A stretch of 64,000 bases of DNA, from positions 225,557-289,556 of the forward strand of contig NZ_JAFCJZ010000007.1 of the NCBI RefSeq assembly GCF_018130765.1, given 5' to 3'. This document shows, in pieces, positions 9,632-23,055 of this stretch (position 1 is the stretch's first letter; each line of letters starts with the position of its first letter). Under the pieces are notes generated by a model, which searched no databases, was not told the origin of the DNA, and was given only the letters and a program-made list of their open reading frames with translations. Source of the stretch: Bradyrhizobium iriomotense (GTDB taxonomy: Bacteria > Pseudomonadota > Alphaproteobacteria > Rhizobiales > Xanthobacteraceae). A program made the translations under genes and the position numbers.

Positions 9632-11842
9632 ATGGATCATTCGTCGCGCAGCACGACCGCTCCCACCCACGCGACCGGCATGGTCGACGTGCTGGTGCCG
9701 GTCGCGCTCGACCAGACCTATTCCTACAAGGTGCCGCGCGGCATGGAGCTGAAGGCCGGCGATCTCGTCGGTGTGCCGCTCGGTGCGCGCGAGGTGCTGG
9801 CCGTGGTCTGGGGCGAGAACGCCAATCCCGATCCGCGGCTGCACAACCGCCTCAAGGAGGTCAGCGAGAAGCTCGACATTGCGCCGCTGAAGCCCGAATT
9901 GCGTTCGGTCGTCGACTGGGTCGCCAATTACACGCTGAGCCCGCGCGGCATGGTGCTGCGCATGTGCCTGCGGATGGGCGAGAATCTCGGCCCCGAGCGG
10001 GTACGCCCCGGCGTGCGCCTGACCGGCGATCCGCCGCGGCGGCTGACGCCGGCGCGGCAGCGCGTGATCGAGGTGCTGTCGGACCGGCTGCTGCACGGCA
10101 AGTCGGAAGCGGCCAAGGAAGCGGGCGTCTCGGCCGGCGTGATCGACGGCCTCGTCGACGAGGGCACGCTCACGGTCGAGCCGATGCCGCCGCCTGCGCC
10201 GCCGCCGGCCCCCGATCCGGAGTTCGGCCGGCCGGATTTCTCGCCGTTGCAGCGTGCCGGCGTCGATGCAATGCGCGCGCTCGCGGCCAACGGAACCTTC
10301 CACGTCGCGCTGCTCGACGGCGTCACCGGCTCCGGCAAGACCGAGGTCTATTTCGAGGCCGTTGCGGAAACCATCCGCCGCGGCAAGCAGTCGCTGATCC
10401 TGATGCCGGAAATCGCGCTCACCGGCCAGTTCCTCGACCGCTTCGCGCAGCGCTTTGGCGTGCGGCCGATCGAATGGCACTCGGAGCTGACGCCGCGCAC
10501 CCGCGCTCGCAATTGGGCGGCGATCTCCGAAGGCTCAGCGCCCGTCGTGGTCGGCGCGCGCTCGGCGCTGTTTTTGCCTTACGCCAATCTCGGTCTCATC
10601 GTCGTCGATGAAGAGCACGACCAGGCCTACAAGCAGGACGAGGGCGTGCATTATCACGCCCGCGACATGGCGGTGGTGCGCGCGCATATCGCCAAGATCC
10701 CGGTCGTGCTGGCCTCCGCGACGCCCTCGGTCGAGTCCGAGGTCAACGCACGCAAGAACCGCTATCAGCGCGTCGCGCTGCCCTCGCGCTTCGGCGGCCA
10801 GCACATGCCGCATATCGAGGCCATCGACCTGCGCCGCGAGCCGCCCGCGCGCGGCCGCTATATCTCGCCGCGGCTCGCCGGCGAGATCAAAAAGGCGATC
10901 GAGCGGCGCGAGCAGGCGCTGCTGTTCCTCAATCGACGCGGCTATGCGCCGCTGACGCTGTGCCGTGGCTGCGGCCATCGCTTCGCCTGCACCATCTGCG
11001 ATGCCTGGCTGGTCGATCACCGCTTTCGCCAGCGCCTCGTCTGTCATCATTGCGGCTTCTCGATGCCGCGCCCGCATCTCTGCCCGAACTGTTCGGCCGA
11101 GGAATCGCTGGTCGCCGTCGGTCCCGGCGTGGAGCGCCTGCAGGAGGAGGCGGCCGCGCTATTCCCGGACGCGCGCACCATGGTGCTGTCGAGCGATCTC
11201 ATCACCTCGATCGAGACGATGCGCAGCGAGCTTGCCGAGATCGCGGAGGGCCGTGTCGACATCATCATCGGCACGCAGCTCGTCGCCAAGGGGCACAACT
11301 TTCCGCGGCTCAATCTGGTCGGCGTGGTCGATGCCGATCTTGGCCTCTCCAACGGCGATCCGCGCGCGGCGGAGCGGACCTGGCAATTGCTCAACCAGGT
11401 GATCGGCCGTGCCGGCCGCGAGCAGGGCCGCGGCGTCGGCTACCTCCAGACCCATCAGCCCGATCATCCCGTGATGAAGGCGCTGATCGCCTGCGACCGC
11501 GAGGCCTTCTACGATAGCGAGATCGATCTGCGCGAGAAGACGCTCTATCCGCCGTTCGGCCGGCTCGCGAGCCTGATCATTTCCGCAGGCGACCGCCCGA
11601 GCGCCGAAGGTCTCGGCCGCCGTCTCGTCGCGCTCGCGCCGCGCGACGAGCGCGTGGTGGTGCTGGGGCCGGCCGAGGCGCCGCTCGCGGTCATCAAGGG
11701 CCGCTACCGCTTCCGCATCCTTGTGAAATCGGCGCGCGGGTTCGATCTCTCGGATTACCTGCGCAACTGGCTCGCCGTCTGCCCGAAGCCGACAGGCAAT
11801 CAAAAGCTCGAAGTGGACGTCGATCCGCAGAGCTTCTTGTAG
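9632..11842 (+). CDS. priA: Primosomal protein N', replication restart helicase
   Basis: PriA recognises stalled forks and reloads the replisome. The 736 residues contain the N-terminal DNA-binding domain (VDVLVPVALDQTYSYKVP), the Walker A motif GVTGSGKTEVY, the Walker B/DEEH motif VVDEEHDQAYK, and a zinc-binding insert with Cys pairs in CRGC, CTIC, CHHC and CPNC. The later helicase motifs are in GTQLVAKGHNFPRL and QVIGRAGR. Length and motif order are normal. Confidence 0.97.
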   Translation: MDHSSRSTTAPTHATGMVDVLVPVALDQTYSYKVPRGMELKAGDLVGVPLGAREVLAVVWGENANPDPRLHNRLKEVSEKLDIAPLKPELRSVVDWVANYTLSPRGMVLRMCLRMGENLGPERVRPGVRLTGDPPRRLTPARQRVIEVLSDRLLHGKSEAAKEAGVSAGVIDGLVDEGTLTVEPMPPPAPPPAPDPEFGRPDFSPLQRAGVDAMRALAANGTFHVALLDGVTGSGKTEVYFEAVAETIRRGKQSLILMPEIALTGQFLDRFAQRFGVRPIEWHSELTPRTRARNWAAISEGSAPVVVGARSALFLPYANLGLIVVDEEHDQAYKQDEGVHYHARDMAVVRAHIAKIPVVLASATPSVESEVNARKNRYQRVALPSRFGGQHMPHIEAIDLRREPPARGRYISPRLAGEIKKAIERREQALLFLNRRGYAPLTLCRGCGHRFACTICDAWLVDHRFRQRLVCHHCGFSMPRPHLCPNCSAEESLVAVGPGVERLQEEAAALFPDARTMVLSSDLITSIETMRSELAEIAEGRVDIIIGTQLVAKGHNFPRLNLVGVVDADLGLSNGDPRAAERTWQLLNQVIGRAGREQGRGVGYLQTHQPDHPVMKALIACDREAFYDSEIDLREKTLYPPFGRLASLIISAGDRPSAEGLGRRLVALAPRDERVVVLGPAEAPLAVIKGRYRFRILVKSARGFDLSDYLRNWLAVCPKPTGNQKLEVDVDPQSFL

Positions 11843-11857
11843 AGAGCGGGCACACTG

Positions 11858-12004
11858 CGCTCCCTCCCCCCTTGCGGGGGAGGGCGGGGGAGAGGGGTAG
11901 CCCCGGAAAAGGTGTTGATGAGCGTCGCGAGATTATTTTGACTCGATAGAAGGAGTCCCCGTGTGGACCCCTCTCCCTAACCCTCCCCCGCAAGGGGGGA
12001 GGGA
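11858..12004. repeat. Palindromic C-run/G-run repeat, copy 1
   Basis: Two long inverted arms, about 11858-11900 and 11967-12004, each contain CCCTCCCCCC next to TTGCGGGGGAGGG (or the reverse complement) and a GGAGAGGGGT / ACCCCTCTCC segment. They flank about 65 bp of unrelated sequence. A second copy with nearly the same arms is at 20287-20400. The element lies between convergent priA and rlpA and carries no gene. Confidence 0.8.
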
Positions 12005-12051
12005 ACGCAGCGGTGTGCTTCATCCACGTCGTCGCACTGACAGCGAAGAAT

Positions 12052-12092
12052 CAAAAAAAGCCCGCGGTCCCCCAAGACCGCGGGCTTGTTTT
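12052..12092 (-). terminator. Intrinsic terminator of the RlpA-like gene
   Basis: A 10-bp perfect stem, GCCCGCGGTC (12060-12069) with GACCGCGGGC (12076-12085), is followed on the minus strand by a run of seven T. It lies about 60 bp after the stop of the minus-strand gene ending at 12151. Confidence 0.9.
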
Positions 12093-12150
12093 CATGCGCG
12101 CATCAAACTGATGGAAAGTGCGCGGGCAATGTGAGGCGCTTGTGGCGCCT

Positions 12151-12648
12151 TTAGGAGACGACTTCCGCGGTGACGCGGCCGACGCCGGCGCCGGTGAGGC
12201 CGATGGCGCGGGCTGCACCCGTGGAGAGATCGAGGACGCGGCCGCGGATGAACGGACCACGGTCATTGATGGTGACGACCACGCTCTGGCCGCGGTGGGT
12301 GACGCGCAGCTTGGTGCCGAATGGCAGCGAGCGGTGCGCAGCGGTCAGGGCGTTCTGGTTGAAGCGCTGGCCCGACGCGGTCCGGCTGCCGGACTCGTTG
12401 CCGTAATAGGAGGCCATGCCGGAGAAGCTGTGGCCGGTGCCCGAGGACGGCGTCATCGCCGCATTGGCGTTGCGCCAATCGGGGGTCGCGTTGGTATCGG
12501 CCTGGGCGTGGTGGCGGTGATGATGCCGGTGATGCCTGGATTTGGCGGAAGCCTCGGTGGCAGTTCCACCAACGATGAGAGTTGCGGCGACGAAAGCGAT
12601 CGCCGTGCGCGGCCGGGTCACAAAGCCCAGCGTCTTCAAAGACAGCAT
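12151..12648 (-). CDS. rlpA: RlpA-like double-psi beta-barrel protein
   Basis: This exported protein of 165 residues has a signal peptide-like start (TAIAFVAATLIVGGTATEASA), a His-rich stretch (RHHRHHHRHHAQ), and a C-terminal double-psi beta-barrel beginning at GMASYYG. The typical RlpA signatures ASGQRFN, AAHRSLPFGTKLRV and INDRGPF are present. RlpA proteins bind or cleave denuded glycan strands of peptidoglycan; no SPOR domain is present here, so a septal role is uncertain. The His-rich linker might bind metal, by inference. Confidence 0.88.
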   Translation of the reverse strand: MLSLKTLGFVTRPRTAIAFVAATLIVGGTATEASAKSRHHRHHHRHHAQADTNATPDWRNANAAMTPSSGTGHSFSGMASYYGNESGSRTASGQRFNQNALTAAHRSLPFGTKLRVTHRGQSVVVTINDRGPFIRGRVLDLSTGAARAIGLTGAGVGRVTAEVVS

Positions 12649-13298
12649 TTAGTGGTCCCTAAGCTAGTATTGCCACATATGTGGCTAGTGGAGCCCCCAT
12701 CAGTTTGTGAGCGGGTTGGCGTTTCGATTCCTAATGAGGCGTGAATTGGGCAGTAAATCCGCTATGTGTCGTCATGAAATATCTTGTTACCGGCGTGCGA
12801 TATTCAGCCGATGTTCCGTAATCTTCGGCTTTAACGATTCGTTAACTTAATAAGTACTTGCGAATACTGTAGAGCAAAGTCATCGCCTTCAGCGTTTAGA
12901 ATTGGGTAAGTATTCGGCGAGTGGAACAGGCGAGGCGGGAATCACGCCTCAGCGATCCGTGTTCATGGCGGCTATGCGCTGGCGGCAGGAACCAAAGTGC
13001 AGGAGGCCGCCGTCAGGCTCAGGGCAATTCCGTGGCGCGGCAGGCCCATCGCCTCAACGCGCAGGGAGTCCTCGCGGAGTGCGACGAACTGGCGACAGAA
13101 CCCCGTGCCTTTAATTTGGCGTCATGTTGCACGTGCGCGCCTGCTATGTTAGCAAAGCCGCGATTTTAACGGACCCGGCACTTCCCGTGTCGGCCGAAAA
13201 TCGAAGTCCCGCTTGAATTCCAAGGGCTTGGATCGCTAGGCGCCGCTTCGTGGCGACGGTTTTTCCCTTGCGAGTTTGACAGCAAAAAGAGCGCGTCT
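12649..13298. other. 650-bp intergenic region upstream of rlpA and the atp operon
   Basis: No convincing gene is visible. Short frames at 12902-13114 and 12921-13169 have no recognisable domain and no good ribosome binding site. The region should hold the divergent promoters of rlpA and of atpHAGDC. The stretch around 12770-12870 is markedly more AT-rich than the surroundings (GTTAACTTAATAAG), and a palindrome lies at 12672-12685. I cannot place the atp promoter with confidence. Confidence 0.6.
12672..12685. promoter_or_regulatory. 14-bp perfect palindrome upstream of rlpA
   Basis: GCCACATATGTGGC is perfectly symmetric and lies 24 bp upstream of the rlpA start. A CTAG occurs on each side (12664-12667 and 12685-12688). 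Its position suits an operator for a dimeric regulator or a site at the rlpA promoter; the binding protein is unknown. Confidence 0.45.
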
Positions 13299-15388
<2,090 letters not shown>

Positions 15389-15532
15389 CAGCAAGCATGG
15401 CCGGGTCGCCCGGCCATGACCGATTCGCGAGAGGCAAACCAATAAGAAGCGTGCCCGGCGCCCGGCCGGGCATTGCGGTAGGGACAGGCTAGCGGTCCGA
15501 CGCTTCAGTCGAACCGCCGGGGTGAACGAAGA

Positions 15533-16405
15533 ATGGCGTCACTTAAAGACATGCGCGTCCGCATCGCCTCCACCAAGGCGACGCAAAAGATCACCAAGGC
15601 CATGCAGATGGTCGCGGCCTCGAAGCTGCGCCGCGCGCAGACCGCGGCGGAAGCTGCGCGTCCCTATGCCGACAAGATGAGCGCGGTGATCTCCAACATC
15701 GCCAGCGCCGCGGCGGGTTCGCCCGGCGCGCCGGCGCTGCTGGCCGGCACCGGCCGCGATCAGGTTCACCTGCTGCTGGTCTGCACCGGCGAGCGCGGCC
15801 TGTCCGGCGCTTTCAACTCCTCGATCGTGCGTCTCGCCCGCGAGCGCGCTCTGGCGCTGAGCGCGCAGGGCAAGGAAGTGAAATTCTTCTGCGTCGGCCG
15901 CAAGGGCTACGAGCAGCTCCGCCGCCAGTTCGACAAGCAGATCGTCGAGCATCTCGATTTGCGCAGCGTGCGCCAGCTCGGCTTCGTCAACGCCGAGGAC
16001 ATCGCCAAGAAGATTCTGGCGCGCTTCGAGGCTGGCGAGTTCGATGTCTGCACGCTGTTCTATTCGCGCTTCCGCTCGGTGATCGCGCAGGTCCCGACCG
16101 CCCAGCAGATCATTCCGCTGGTCGTCGAGGAGGGTGGTGCCGCCAGCACCACGTCTTACGAATACGAGCCGGAAGAGGACGAGATCCTCACCCGCCTGTT
16201 GCCGCGCAACCTCGCGGTCCAGATCTTCCGCGCTCTGCTCGAGAACAACGCCTCGTTCTACGGCGCGCAGATGAGCGCGATGGACAACGCGACGCGCAAC
16301 GCCGGCGAGATGATCCGCAAGCAGACGCTGGTCTACAACCGCACGCGTCAGGCGCAGATCACCAAGGAACTGATCGAAATCATCTCGGGCGCCGAGGCCG
16401 TCTGA
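15533..16405 (+). CDS. atpG: ATP synthase F1 subunit gamma
   Basis: The 290-residue central rotor shaft begins with the conserved [40 protein letters not shown] helix and ends with the conserved C-terminal helix ([10 protein letters not shown]...[18 protein letters not shown]). Both helices form the coiled coil inside the alpha/beta hexamer. The internal Rossmann-like part ([15 protein letters not shown]) is also standard. It lies between atpA and atpD in the usual order. Confidence 0.98.
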   Translation: MASLKDMRVRIASTKATQKITKAMQMVAASKLRRAQTAAEAARPYADKMSAVISNIASAAAGSPGAPALLAGTGRDQVHLLLVCTGERGLSGAFNSSIVRLARERALALSAQGKEVKFFCVGRKGYEQLRRQFDKQIVEHLDLRSVRQLGFVNAEDIAKKILARFEAGEFDVCTLFYSRFRSVIAQVPTAQQIIPLVVEEGGAASTTSYEYEPEEDEILTRLLPRNLAVQIFRALLENNASFYGAQMSAMDNATRNAGEMIRKQTLVYNRTRQAQITKELIEIISGAEAV

Positions 16406-16452
16406 CCAAGACGCTTCAGTACCCGTCAAACGCAACATCCCGGTCAAGCTGA

Positions 16453-17922
<1,470 letters not shown>

Positions 17923-17925
17923 GGG

Positions 17926-18421
<496 letters not shown>

Positions 18422-18422
<1 letters not shown>

Positions 18423-18447
18423 GCCCCGGCGCAGCCGCTCCGGGGCT
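18422..18447 (+). terminator. Possible hairpin at the end of the atp operon
   Basis: AGCCCCGG (18422-18429) pairs with CCGGGGCT (18440-18447) immediately after the atpC stop. The following sequence lacks a good T-run, so an intrinsic terminator is only possible; a 3'-end stability hairpin is an alternative. Confidence 0.4.
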
Positions 18448-18573
18448 CACGCTCAAAATTCCTGAATAAGTTTAGCGCTCGCCACTGACCGTGGCGGGCG
18501 CTGAAACTTTGTTGCACCGCGTCGCCGATAGCGGCATTCTGCGCCCGCGAATTTGTTCCGGGGCGGGTCACAG

Positions 18574-20244
18574 ATGAAACGCAAGATCGCGGCGATTTTC
18601 GCAGCCGATATTGCCGGGTATTCGAGGCTGGTCGCGGAGGACGAAGAGGAGACGCTGCGGCGCCTGGCCTCTTACCGCGAAGTCATCGACGATTTCATCG
18701 CCAAGGCGAACGGCCGGATCTTCAACACGGCGGGCGATGCCGTGCTCGCGGAATTCCCGAGTGCGGTCGATGCGGTGCGCTGCGCGATCGACATCCAGGA
18801 GAGCCTGCGGACGCGCAACATGGCGTACCCGCCGAGCCGGCAGATGTCGTTCCGCATCGGCATCACCATCGGCGATGTGGTCGAGCGCAACGGCGATCTG
18901 CTGGGGGACGGCGTCAACATCGCCGCGCGGCTGGAGGGCCTTGCCGAGGTCGGCGGCATCTGCGTCTCCCGCGCCGTGCACGAGCAGGTCGCCAACAAGC
19001 TGTCGGTGCAATTCGCCGATATCGGCGCGCAGGAGGTGAAGAACATCCCGACGCCGGTGCACGCCTACATGGTGGCGATGCGGCGCGAGGACGGGAGCTA
19101 TTCCAAGCCGCAACTGAAGAAGGCGGCTTCCAAGGTGGCCGCGGCACCGGTGTGGATGTGGCCGCTGGTGGTCGCCGTCGTCTCGATCGTCGGCATCGTT
19201 GTCACCGGCTTCCTCTACAACACCAAGCTCAAGCAGACCGCGACCGCCGCAGCCCCGCCGGCCGTGACTCCCAGTGCTGCGCCGAGCCCAACGCCGGCTG
19301 CGGCGGCCGCAACGTCGAGTCCGACGCCGACACAGGTTGCGAAGGCTCCGATGTCTCCGTCGAACGCCGGCGCTGCGATGGCGCCGATGCCCGCGCCGTC
19401 ACCCTCTGCCGCGCCGACAATGGGCAAGTTTCCGGCCGACAGCGTCCCCTTCATCAACGAGCGCGTCCGCAACTATCTGGCTGGCGACTATTCCGCGGCC
19501 GGCGACTACAAGGCTTTCGCGCTCAATGTCGGCGGCTTCACCGGATCGGCGTTGAACCAGCCGAACGAGGAGGCCGCGCGCAACTCCGCGATCGAGCAGT
19601 GCCAGAAGCGGGCCGATGCCGCGCAATCGCCGCGGCGCTGCGAGATCTATGCGGTCGGCAACAATATCGTCTACGCGCACGGCAAGCCGCCGATGCCGCC
19701 GGCGCCGTACTTCCGGCATGATGCCATGACCGAGCGGGCGTTCGCCTCGAAGGATTTTCCGATCGTGCGCGATCCGCAAAAGGTCCGGCTCGAGAACATG
19801 TTCGTGCCGGCGGCGAAATCCCGCGCGGTCGCGCTCGGCCCGGGCGGGCAATACTTCATGGTGCTGGGCGCATCATCCCCTGAGGACGCCGCGCGTCGTT
19901 CCCTTGAATCGTGCGGCGCGATCGCGGGCGTCGCCTGCATGATCGTCGCGATCGACGATAATTTCGTGGTGCCGATCCCGACCCTGCTCAGGATCACCGG
20001 CTTCTTCCACGCCGCGAGCAATCCCTCGATCATCGCCGATGCCCGCGACGAGGTCGTGCGCAAGCTCGGTGACGCCATGGGCTGGAACGCCGTCGCCGTC
20101 GGCACCGCAGGCCGCCCCGGCCTTGGCCTGAAGGCCGCAGACGAGCAGACCGCCGTCAATTCCGCGCTCGCCGACTGCGCCAGGCGCGACAGCGACTGCC
20201 ACGTCATCGCGATCGGCCCGTTCACGGTGGGGCCGATCAATTAG
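18574..20244 (+). CDS. Class III adenylate/guanylate cyclase with C-terminal periplasmic half
   Basis: The 556-residue protein begins with a class III cyclase domain (about residues 4-180): the metal-binding Asp in FAADIAGYS, FNTAGDAVLAEF with the second Asp, and GDGVNIAARLEG. One hydrophobic helix follows at about 191-216 (WMWPLVVAVVSIVGIVVTG), then an Ala/Pro/Ser-rich linker to about 280, then two related C-terminal modules with paired Cys (AIEQCQKRADA...RRCEIYAVGNN and SLESCGAIAGVACMIVAIDD, and again DCARRDSDCHVIAIG) that resemble DUF4189. The ATG at 18574 is preferred over an upstream TTG. Orientation with the cyclase inside the cell and the C-terminal half outside is inferred. Whether it makes cAMP or cGMP is not decided. 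Confidence 0.88.
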   Translation: MKRKIAAIFAADIAGYSRLVAEDEEETLRRLASYREVIDDFIAKANGRIFNTAGDAVLAEFPSAVDAVRCAIDIQESLRTRNMAYPPSRQMSFRIGITIGDVVERNGDLLGDGVNIAARLEGLAEVGGICVSRAVHEQVANKLSVQFADIGAQEVKNIPTPVHAYMVAMRREDGSYSKPQLKKAASKVAAAPVWMWPLVVAVVSIVGIVVTGFLYNTKLKQTATAAAPPAVTPSAAPSPTPAAAAATSSPTPTQVAKAPMSPSNAGAAMAPMPAPSPSAAPTMGKFPADSVPFINERVRNYLAGDYSAAGDYKAFALNVGGFTGSALNQPNEEAARNSAIEQCQKRADAAQSPRRCEIYAVGNNIVYAHGKPPMPPAPYFRHDAMTERAFASKDFPIVRDPQKVRLENMFVPAAKSRAVALGPGGQYFMVLGASSPEDAARRSLESCGAIAGVACMIVAIDDNFVVPIPTLLRITGFFHAASNPSIIADARDEVVRKLGDAMGWNAVAVGTAGRPGLGLKAADEQTAVNSALADCARRDSDCHVIAIGPFTVGPIN

Positions 20245-20286
20245 GATTGGCGGGATGAGGCCCGACTAGCGCGCCAGCGGCGGTGC

Positions 20287-20400
20287 GTTCCCTCCCCCCT
20301 TGCGGGGGAGGGCTAGGGAGAGGGGTAGCCACGAACTCAGATCTCGCCCGGAGCCACCCCTCTCCCCAACCCTCCCCCGCAAGGGGGGAGGGAGCGCAGC
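20287..20400. repeat. Palindromic C-run/G-run repeat, copy 2
   Basis: The left arm (about 20287-20330) and right arm (about 20355-20400) repeat the CCCTCCCCCCTTGCGGGG and ACCCCTCTCC blocks of the element at 11858-12004, here separated by only about 25 bp. It lies between the convergent cyclase and Nudix genes. The rest of the gap to 20504 shows nothing else. Confidence 0.8.
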
Positions 20401-20504
20401 GGAGCGAGTGGCGGCGTCTTGCCTCCCTCACTCGGAAACTTCGCGCGAAAATTCGCTCATGATTTCAACCCCGTTCTACTGTGCATGGGGTTGTTTTCGC
20501 AGTT

Positions 20505-21020
20505 TCAGTTTCCGAAGGCCGCAAACTCTCGCGCCACCGCGCGGTAGACGTCGCGCCGGAACGGCACCACGAGGTCCGCGACGCGGTCGAGGCGTTCCCA
20601 GCGCCAGGCGTCGAACTCGGCGGGCTGGCCGTTGCGCGGCGTCAGCGGATCGATCTCGTCGTCCTCGCCGGTGAAGCGCAGCGCGAACCATTTCTGCCGC
20701 TGCCCGCGGAATTTTGCGAGGCGATGTGTCTGCGGTCCGTCATAGGGCGGAAACTCGTAGGTGAACCAGTCGGTCTCGCCGAGGAATTCGGCGCTGACGA
20801 CGCTGGTCTCTTCCCACAGCTCGCGCATCGCCGCATCGCGCAAATTCTCGCCCTCGTCGACGCCGCCTTGCGGCATCTGCCAGTCGAGGCCCGGCAGGAT
20901 GATCTCGGGCCCGTCGCCCTTGAAGCGGTGGCCGATCAGGACACGGCCATCGGCATTGAACAGCGCGATGCCGACGTTGGGGCGGTAGGGTTTTTCGTTG
21001 GTCACGCGTAAATCTCTCAT
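20505..21020 (-). CDS. Nudix hydrolase, RNA pyrophosphohydrolase-type (paralogue 2)
   Basis: The 171-residue protein has the full Nudix box GGVDEGENLRDAAMRELWEE, preceded by LPGLDWQMPQ and followed by [13 protein letters not shown], all close to RppH/IalA. RppH removes pyrophosphate from triphosphorylated 5' ends of mRNA or cleaves diadenosine polyphosphates. It lies downstream of a second RppH-type gene in the same direction, separated by a repeat. Its acidic patch before the box (GHRFKGDGPEIILPGLD) differs from the upstream paralogue, so substrate preference may differ. The start at 21020 is chosen because the next upstream ATG (21026) lies within the repeat. Confidence 0.85.
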   Translation of the reverse strand: MRDLRVTNEKPYRPNVGIALFNADGRVLIGHRFKGDGPEIILPGLDWQMPQGGVDEGENLRDAAMRELWEETSVVSAEFLGETDWFTYEFPPYDGPQTHRLAKFRGQRQKWFALRFTGEDDEIDPLTPRNGQPAEFDAWRWERLDRVADLVVPFRRDVYRAVAREFAAFGN

Positions 21021-21168
21021 CGTCATTCCGGGGCGCGCGCAGCGCGAGCCCGGAATCCATAACCACAGGCCGTCGTTGGTTGAAAGGCCGTGGTTGCCAT
21101 CTCGCGCTCAACTTCGCCCTGGGGGTATGGATCCCCGCCTTCGCGGGGATGACAGCGAGGGTGTGGCG
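21021..21168. repeat. Intergenic repeat between the two Nudix genes
   Basis: This stretch contains GTCATTCCGGGGCGCGCGCAG followed by GCGAGCCCGGAATCCATAACCACAGG, and at the right GGATCCCCGCCTTCGCGGGGATGAC with CCCCGC/GCGGGG arms. The CCATAACCACAGG block matches the reverse complement of the CCTGTGGTTATGG block in the repeats at 34391-34544 and 37336-37494, so these belong to one family. Confidence 0.75.
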
Positions 21169-21169
21169 A

Positions 21170-21676
21170 CTATTCCTCCGCCAGCGCGGAAAATTCCTTC
21201 ACCACGCGCTCATAGACCGGGCGCTTGAAGGGAATGATCAGCTCGGGGAGGTTCTTCATCGGCTCCCAGCGCCAGCTCACGAATTCGGCCTTGTGGCCAC
21301 CGCCGCCGGGCTTCTCGACGTTGATCTCGCTGTCCTTGCCGGTGAAGCGGACCGCGAACCATTTCTGGCGCTGGCCGCGGTAGCGGCCCTTCCAGGCGCG
21401 GCCGGCGACCGTGCGCGGGATGTCGTAGATCAGCCAGTCCGGAACCTCGCCGAGCCGCTCGACCGAGCGCACGCTGGTCTCCTCATAGAGCTCGCGCTTG
21501 GCGGCGTCCCAGGTGTCTTCGCCGGGATCGACGCCGCCCTGCGGCATCTGCCAGACATGGGCGTCGTCGACCTGCTCGATGCCGCCGGCGCGGCGGCCGA
21601 TGAACACCAGTCCCTTTGGATTGATCAGCATCACACCGACACAGGTCCGGTAGGGCAGATCCTCGTAACGCGCCAT
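21170..21676 (-). CDS. rppH: RNA pyrophosphohydrolase
   Basis: RppH starts mRNA decay by converting 5' triphosphate ends into monophosphates. The 168-residue protein has the order expected of Rpp[35 protein letters not shown], the Nudix box with RELYEETSV, and [20 protein letters not shown]. It is the better match of the two tandem copies because it has the RR after FIG and the usual length. The homologue in Bartonella is the invasion-associated IalA. It lies downstream of the ctpA and deacetylase genes on the same strand, the common Rhizobiales arrangement. Confidence 0.93.
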   Translation of the reverse strand: MARYEDLPYRTCVGVMLINPKGLVFIGRRAGGIEQVDDAHVWQMPQGGVDPGEDTWDAAKRELYEETSVRSVERLGEVPDWLIYDIPRTVAGRAWKGRYRGQRQKWFAVRFTGKDSEINVEKPGGGGHKAEFVSWRWEPMKNLPELIIPFKRPVYERVVKEFSALAEE

Positions 21677-21749
21677 TCCGCCAGACCTCTTGCCTGCGCT
21701 TGGTGGGCATGCCGGTCCCGCGAGACCCGTGCCGTACCAATCCGTTGAT

Positions 21750-22964
21750 TTAGCTGGATTTTGATTTCAGCATCGCGGTTGTCAATGGCACCAAAAGGAT
21801 ACCTCGGTCGCCCAATGTCTTAGTCCAGGCACTGACGCGCTCGATCGAGACCGGCAGGGCCGAGGCGGTCCCGACGGCGACGCCGCGCTCGCGGGCGGTC
21901 GATTCGAGCTTGTTCAGGGCACGGTCGATTTCGGTCGGGGTCGGCACCACGTCGATCGCGATGTCGCCCTTGCCGAACGGCATCGACGCGCTGGCCGCGG
22001 CCTGGGGCGCGATGCTGCGAGGCGAGGAGCCATCGTCGAAGAAGCCGAGGCCACGCTTGGCCGCCTCGCGGATGATCGGCTGCATCGCCGGCTCCGTCGC
22101 GATGAAGCGGGCGCCCATGAAATTGGCGAGGCCGGCATAGCCCTGCATCCGGCTGAGGTGCCAGTACAGGCGGTCCATGTTCTGGTCGGGGCTGAGCGAG
22201 GTCAGCAGCGTCTGCGGCCCCGGATCGTTGTCCGGGAAGTCGTAGGGCTCCATCGGGATTTGCAGGAAGATCTCGTGGCGCTGGGCCCGCGCCCGCTCGG
22301 CGAGCTTGCCGGGATCGGCGCCGTAGGGCGTGAAGGCCAGCGTCACCGCCGGCGGCAGCTTCATGATCGCGTCGGTGGTCTTGGCGGCGCCGACGCCGAG
22401 GCCGCCGATCACGATGGCGACCACCGGCATCTTCGCGGCCTTGGCGCGGTCGGCATCCGCCGCATAGACGTTGAACGGCTTCAGGTCTCCGGCGACCACG
22501 GGGATCATGCCGTAGCGCGACTTCTCCAGCAGCTTGGGATCGATCCCGGCCATGACCGGCGGCGGGGCGGACGCCGCCTCGCCCTTGTCGGCGGCATCGG
22601 CGCCGATCACCACGTCGTGCCGCGCGCCGGTCGAGCCGTCGATCATGGTGACGGTTTTCTGCTCGCCAGGGGCGGCCTGCTTCGGCGCCTCCCTGGTCTC
22701 GTGCTTGCCCTCCGGCTTGCTCTCCTGGCCGGAGACCGCCGGTTTCTCGTCGGTGGCTTTGGGCTCGCGGATCGCAATCCGCGTCATCGGCTCGCCGCCG
22801 AGCGGGTCCTTGTTGAAGGTGGCGAAGCCGGCAAAGGTGACCAGGAACAGACCGAGCAGCGCGGCCAGCAGCTGCATGGCGGTGAACGGCAGCCGCAGCC
22901 GGCGCTTGCGGCGCGGCTTGTCCTGTCCGAGCGGGGCGCTCAGATCATCGGCCGTTTCAGTCAT
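21750..22964 (-). CDS. Divergent polysaccharide deacetylase family protein (YibQ type)
   Basis: The 404 residues start with a short cytoplasmic part, one membrane anchor ([22 protein letters not shown], about residues 29-50), a low-complexity linker rich in Lys, Glu and Pro to about 160, and a C-terminal divergent deacetylase domain ([61 protein letters not shown]). This matches the DUF610/YibQ family that sits next to envC and ctpA in many proteobacteria. An envelope role is likely; the enzymatic activity is unproven. Confidence 0.9.
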   Translation of the reverse strand: MTETADDLSAPLGQDKPRRKRRLRLPFTAMQLLAALLGLFLVTFAGFATFNKDPLGGEPMTRIAIREPKATDEKPAVSGQESKPEGKHETREAPKQAAPGEQKTVTMIDGSTGARHDVVIGADAADKGEAASAPPPVMAGIDPKLLEKSRYGMIPVVAGDLKPFNVYAADADRAKAAKMPVVAIVIGGLGVGAAKTTDAIMKLPPAVTLAFTPYGADPGKLAERARAQRHEIFLQIPMEPYDFPDNDPGPQTLLTSLSPDQNMDRLYWHLSRMQGYAGLANFMGARFIATEPAMQPIIREAAKRGLGFFDDGSSPRSIAPQAAASASMPFGKGDIAIDVVPTPTEIDRALNKLESTARERGVAVGTASALPVSIERVSAWTKTLGDRGILLVPLTTAMLKSKSS

Positions 22965-23055
22965 GCGCGATCCCGAATCACTGATCCCGACGATACCACG
23001 GCGGGGTCAAGCGGCGGCAGGCCGGGATAGGCCGGGGACGACAGGAGTTCCAAGC

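Noticed and set aside
12902..13169. Short plus-strand frames in the gap before atpH
   Set aside because: No domain, no ribosome binding site, overlapping each other in different frames.
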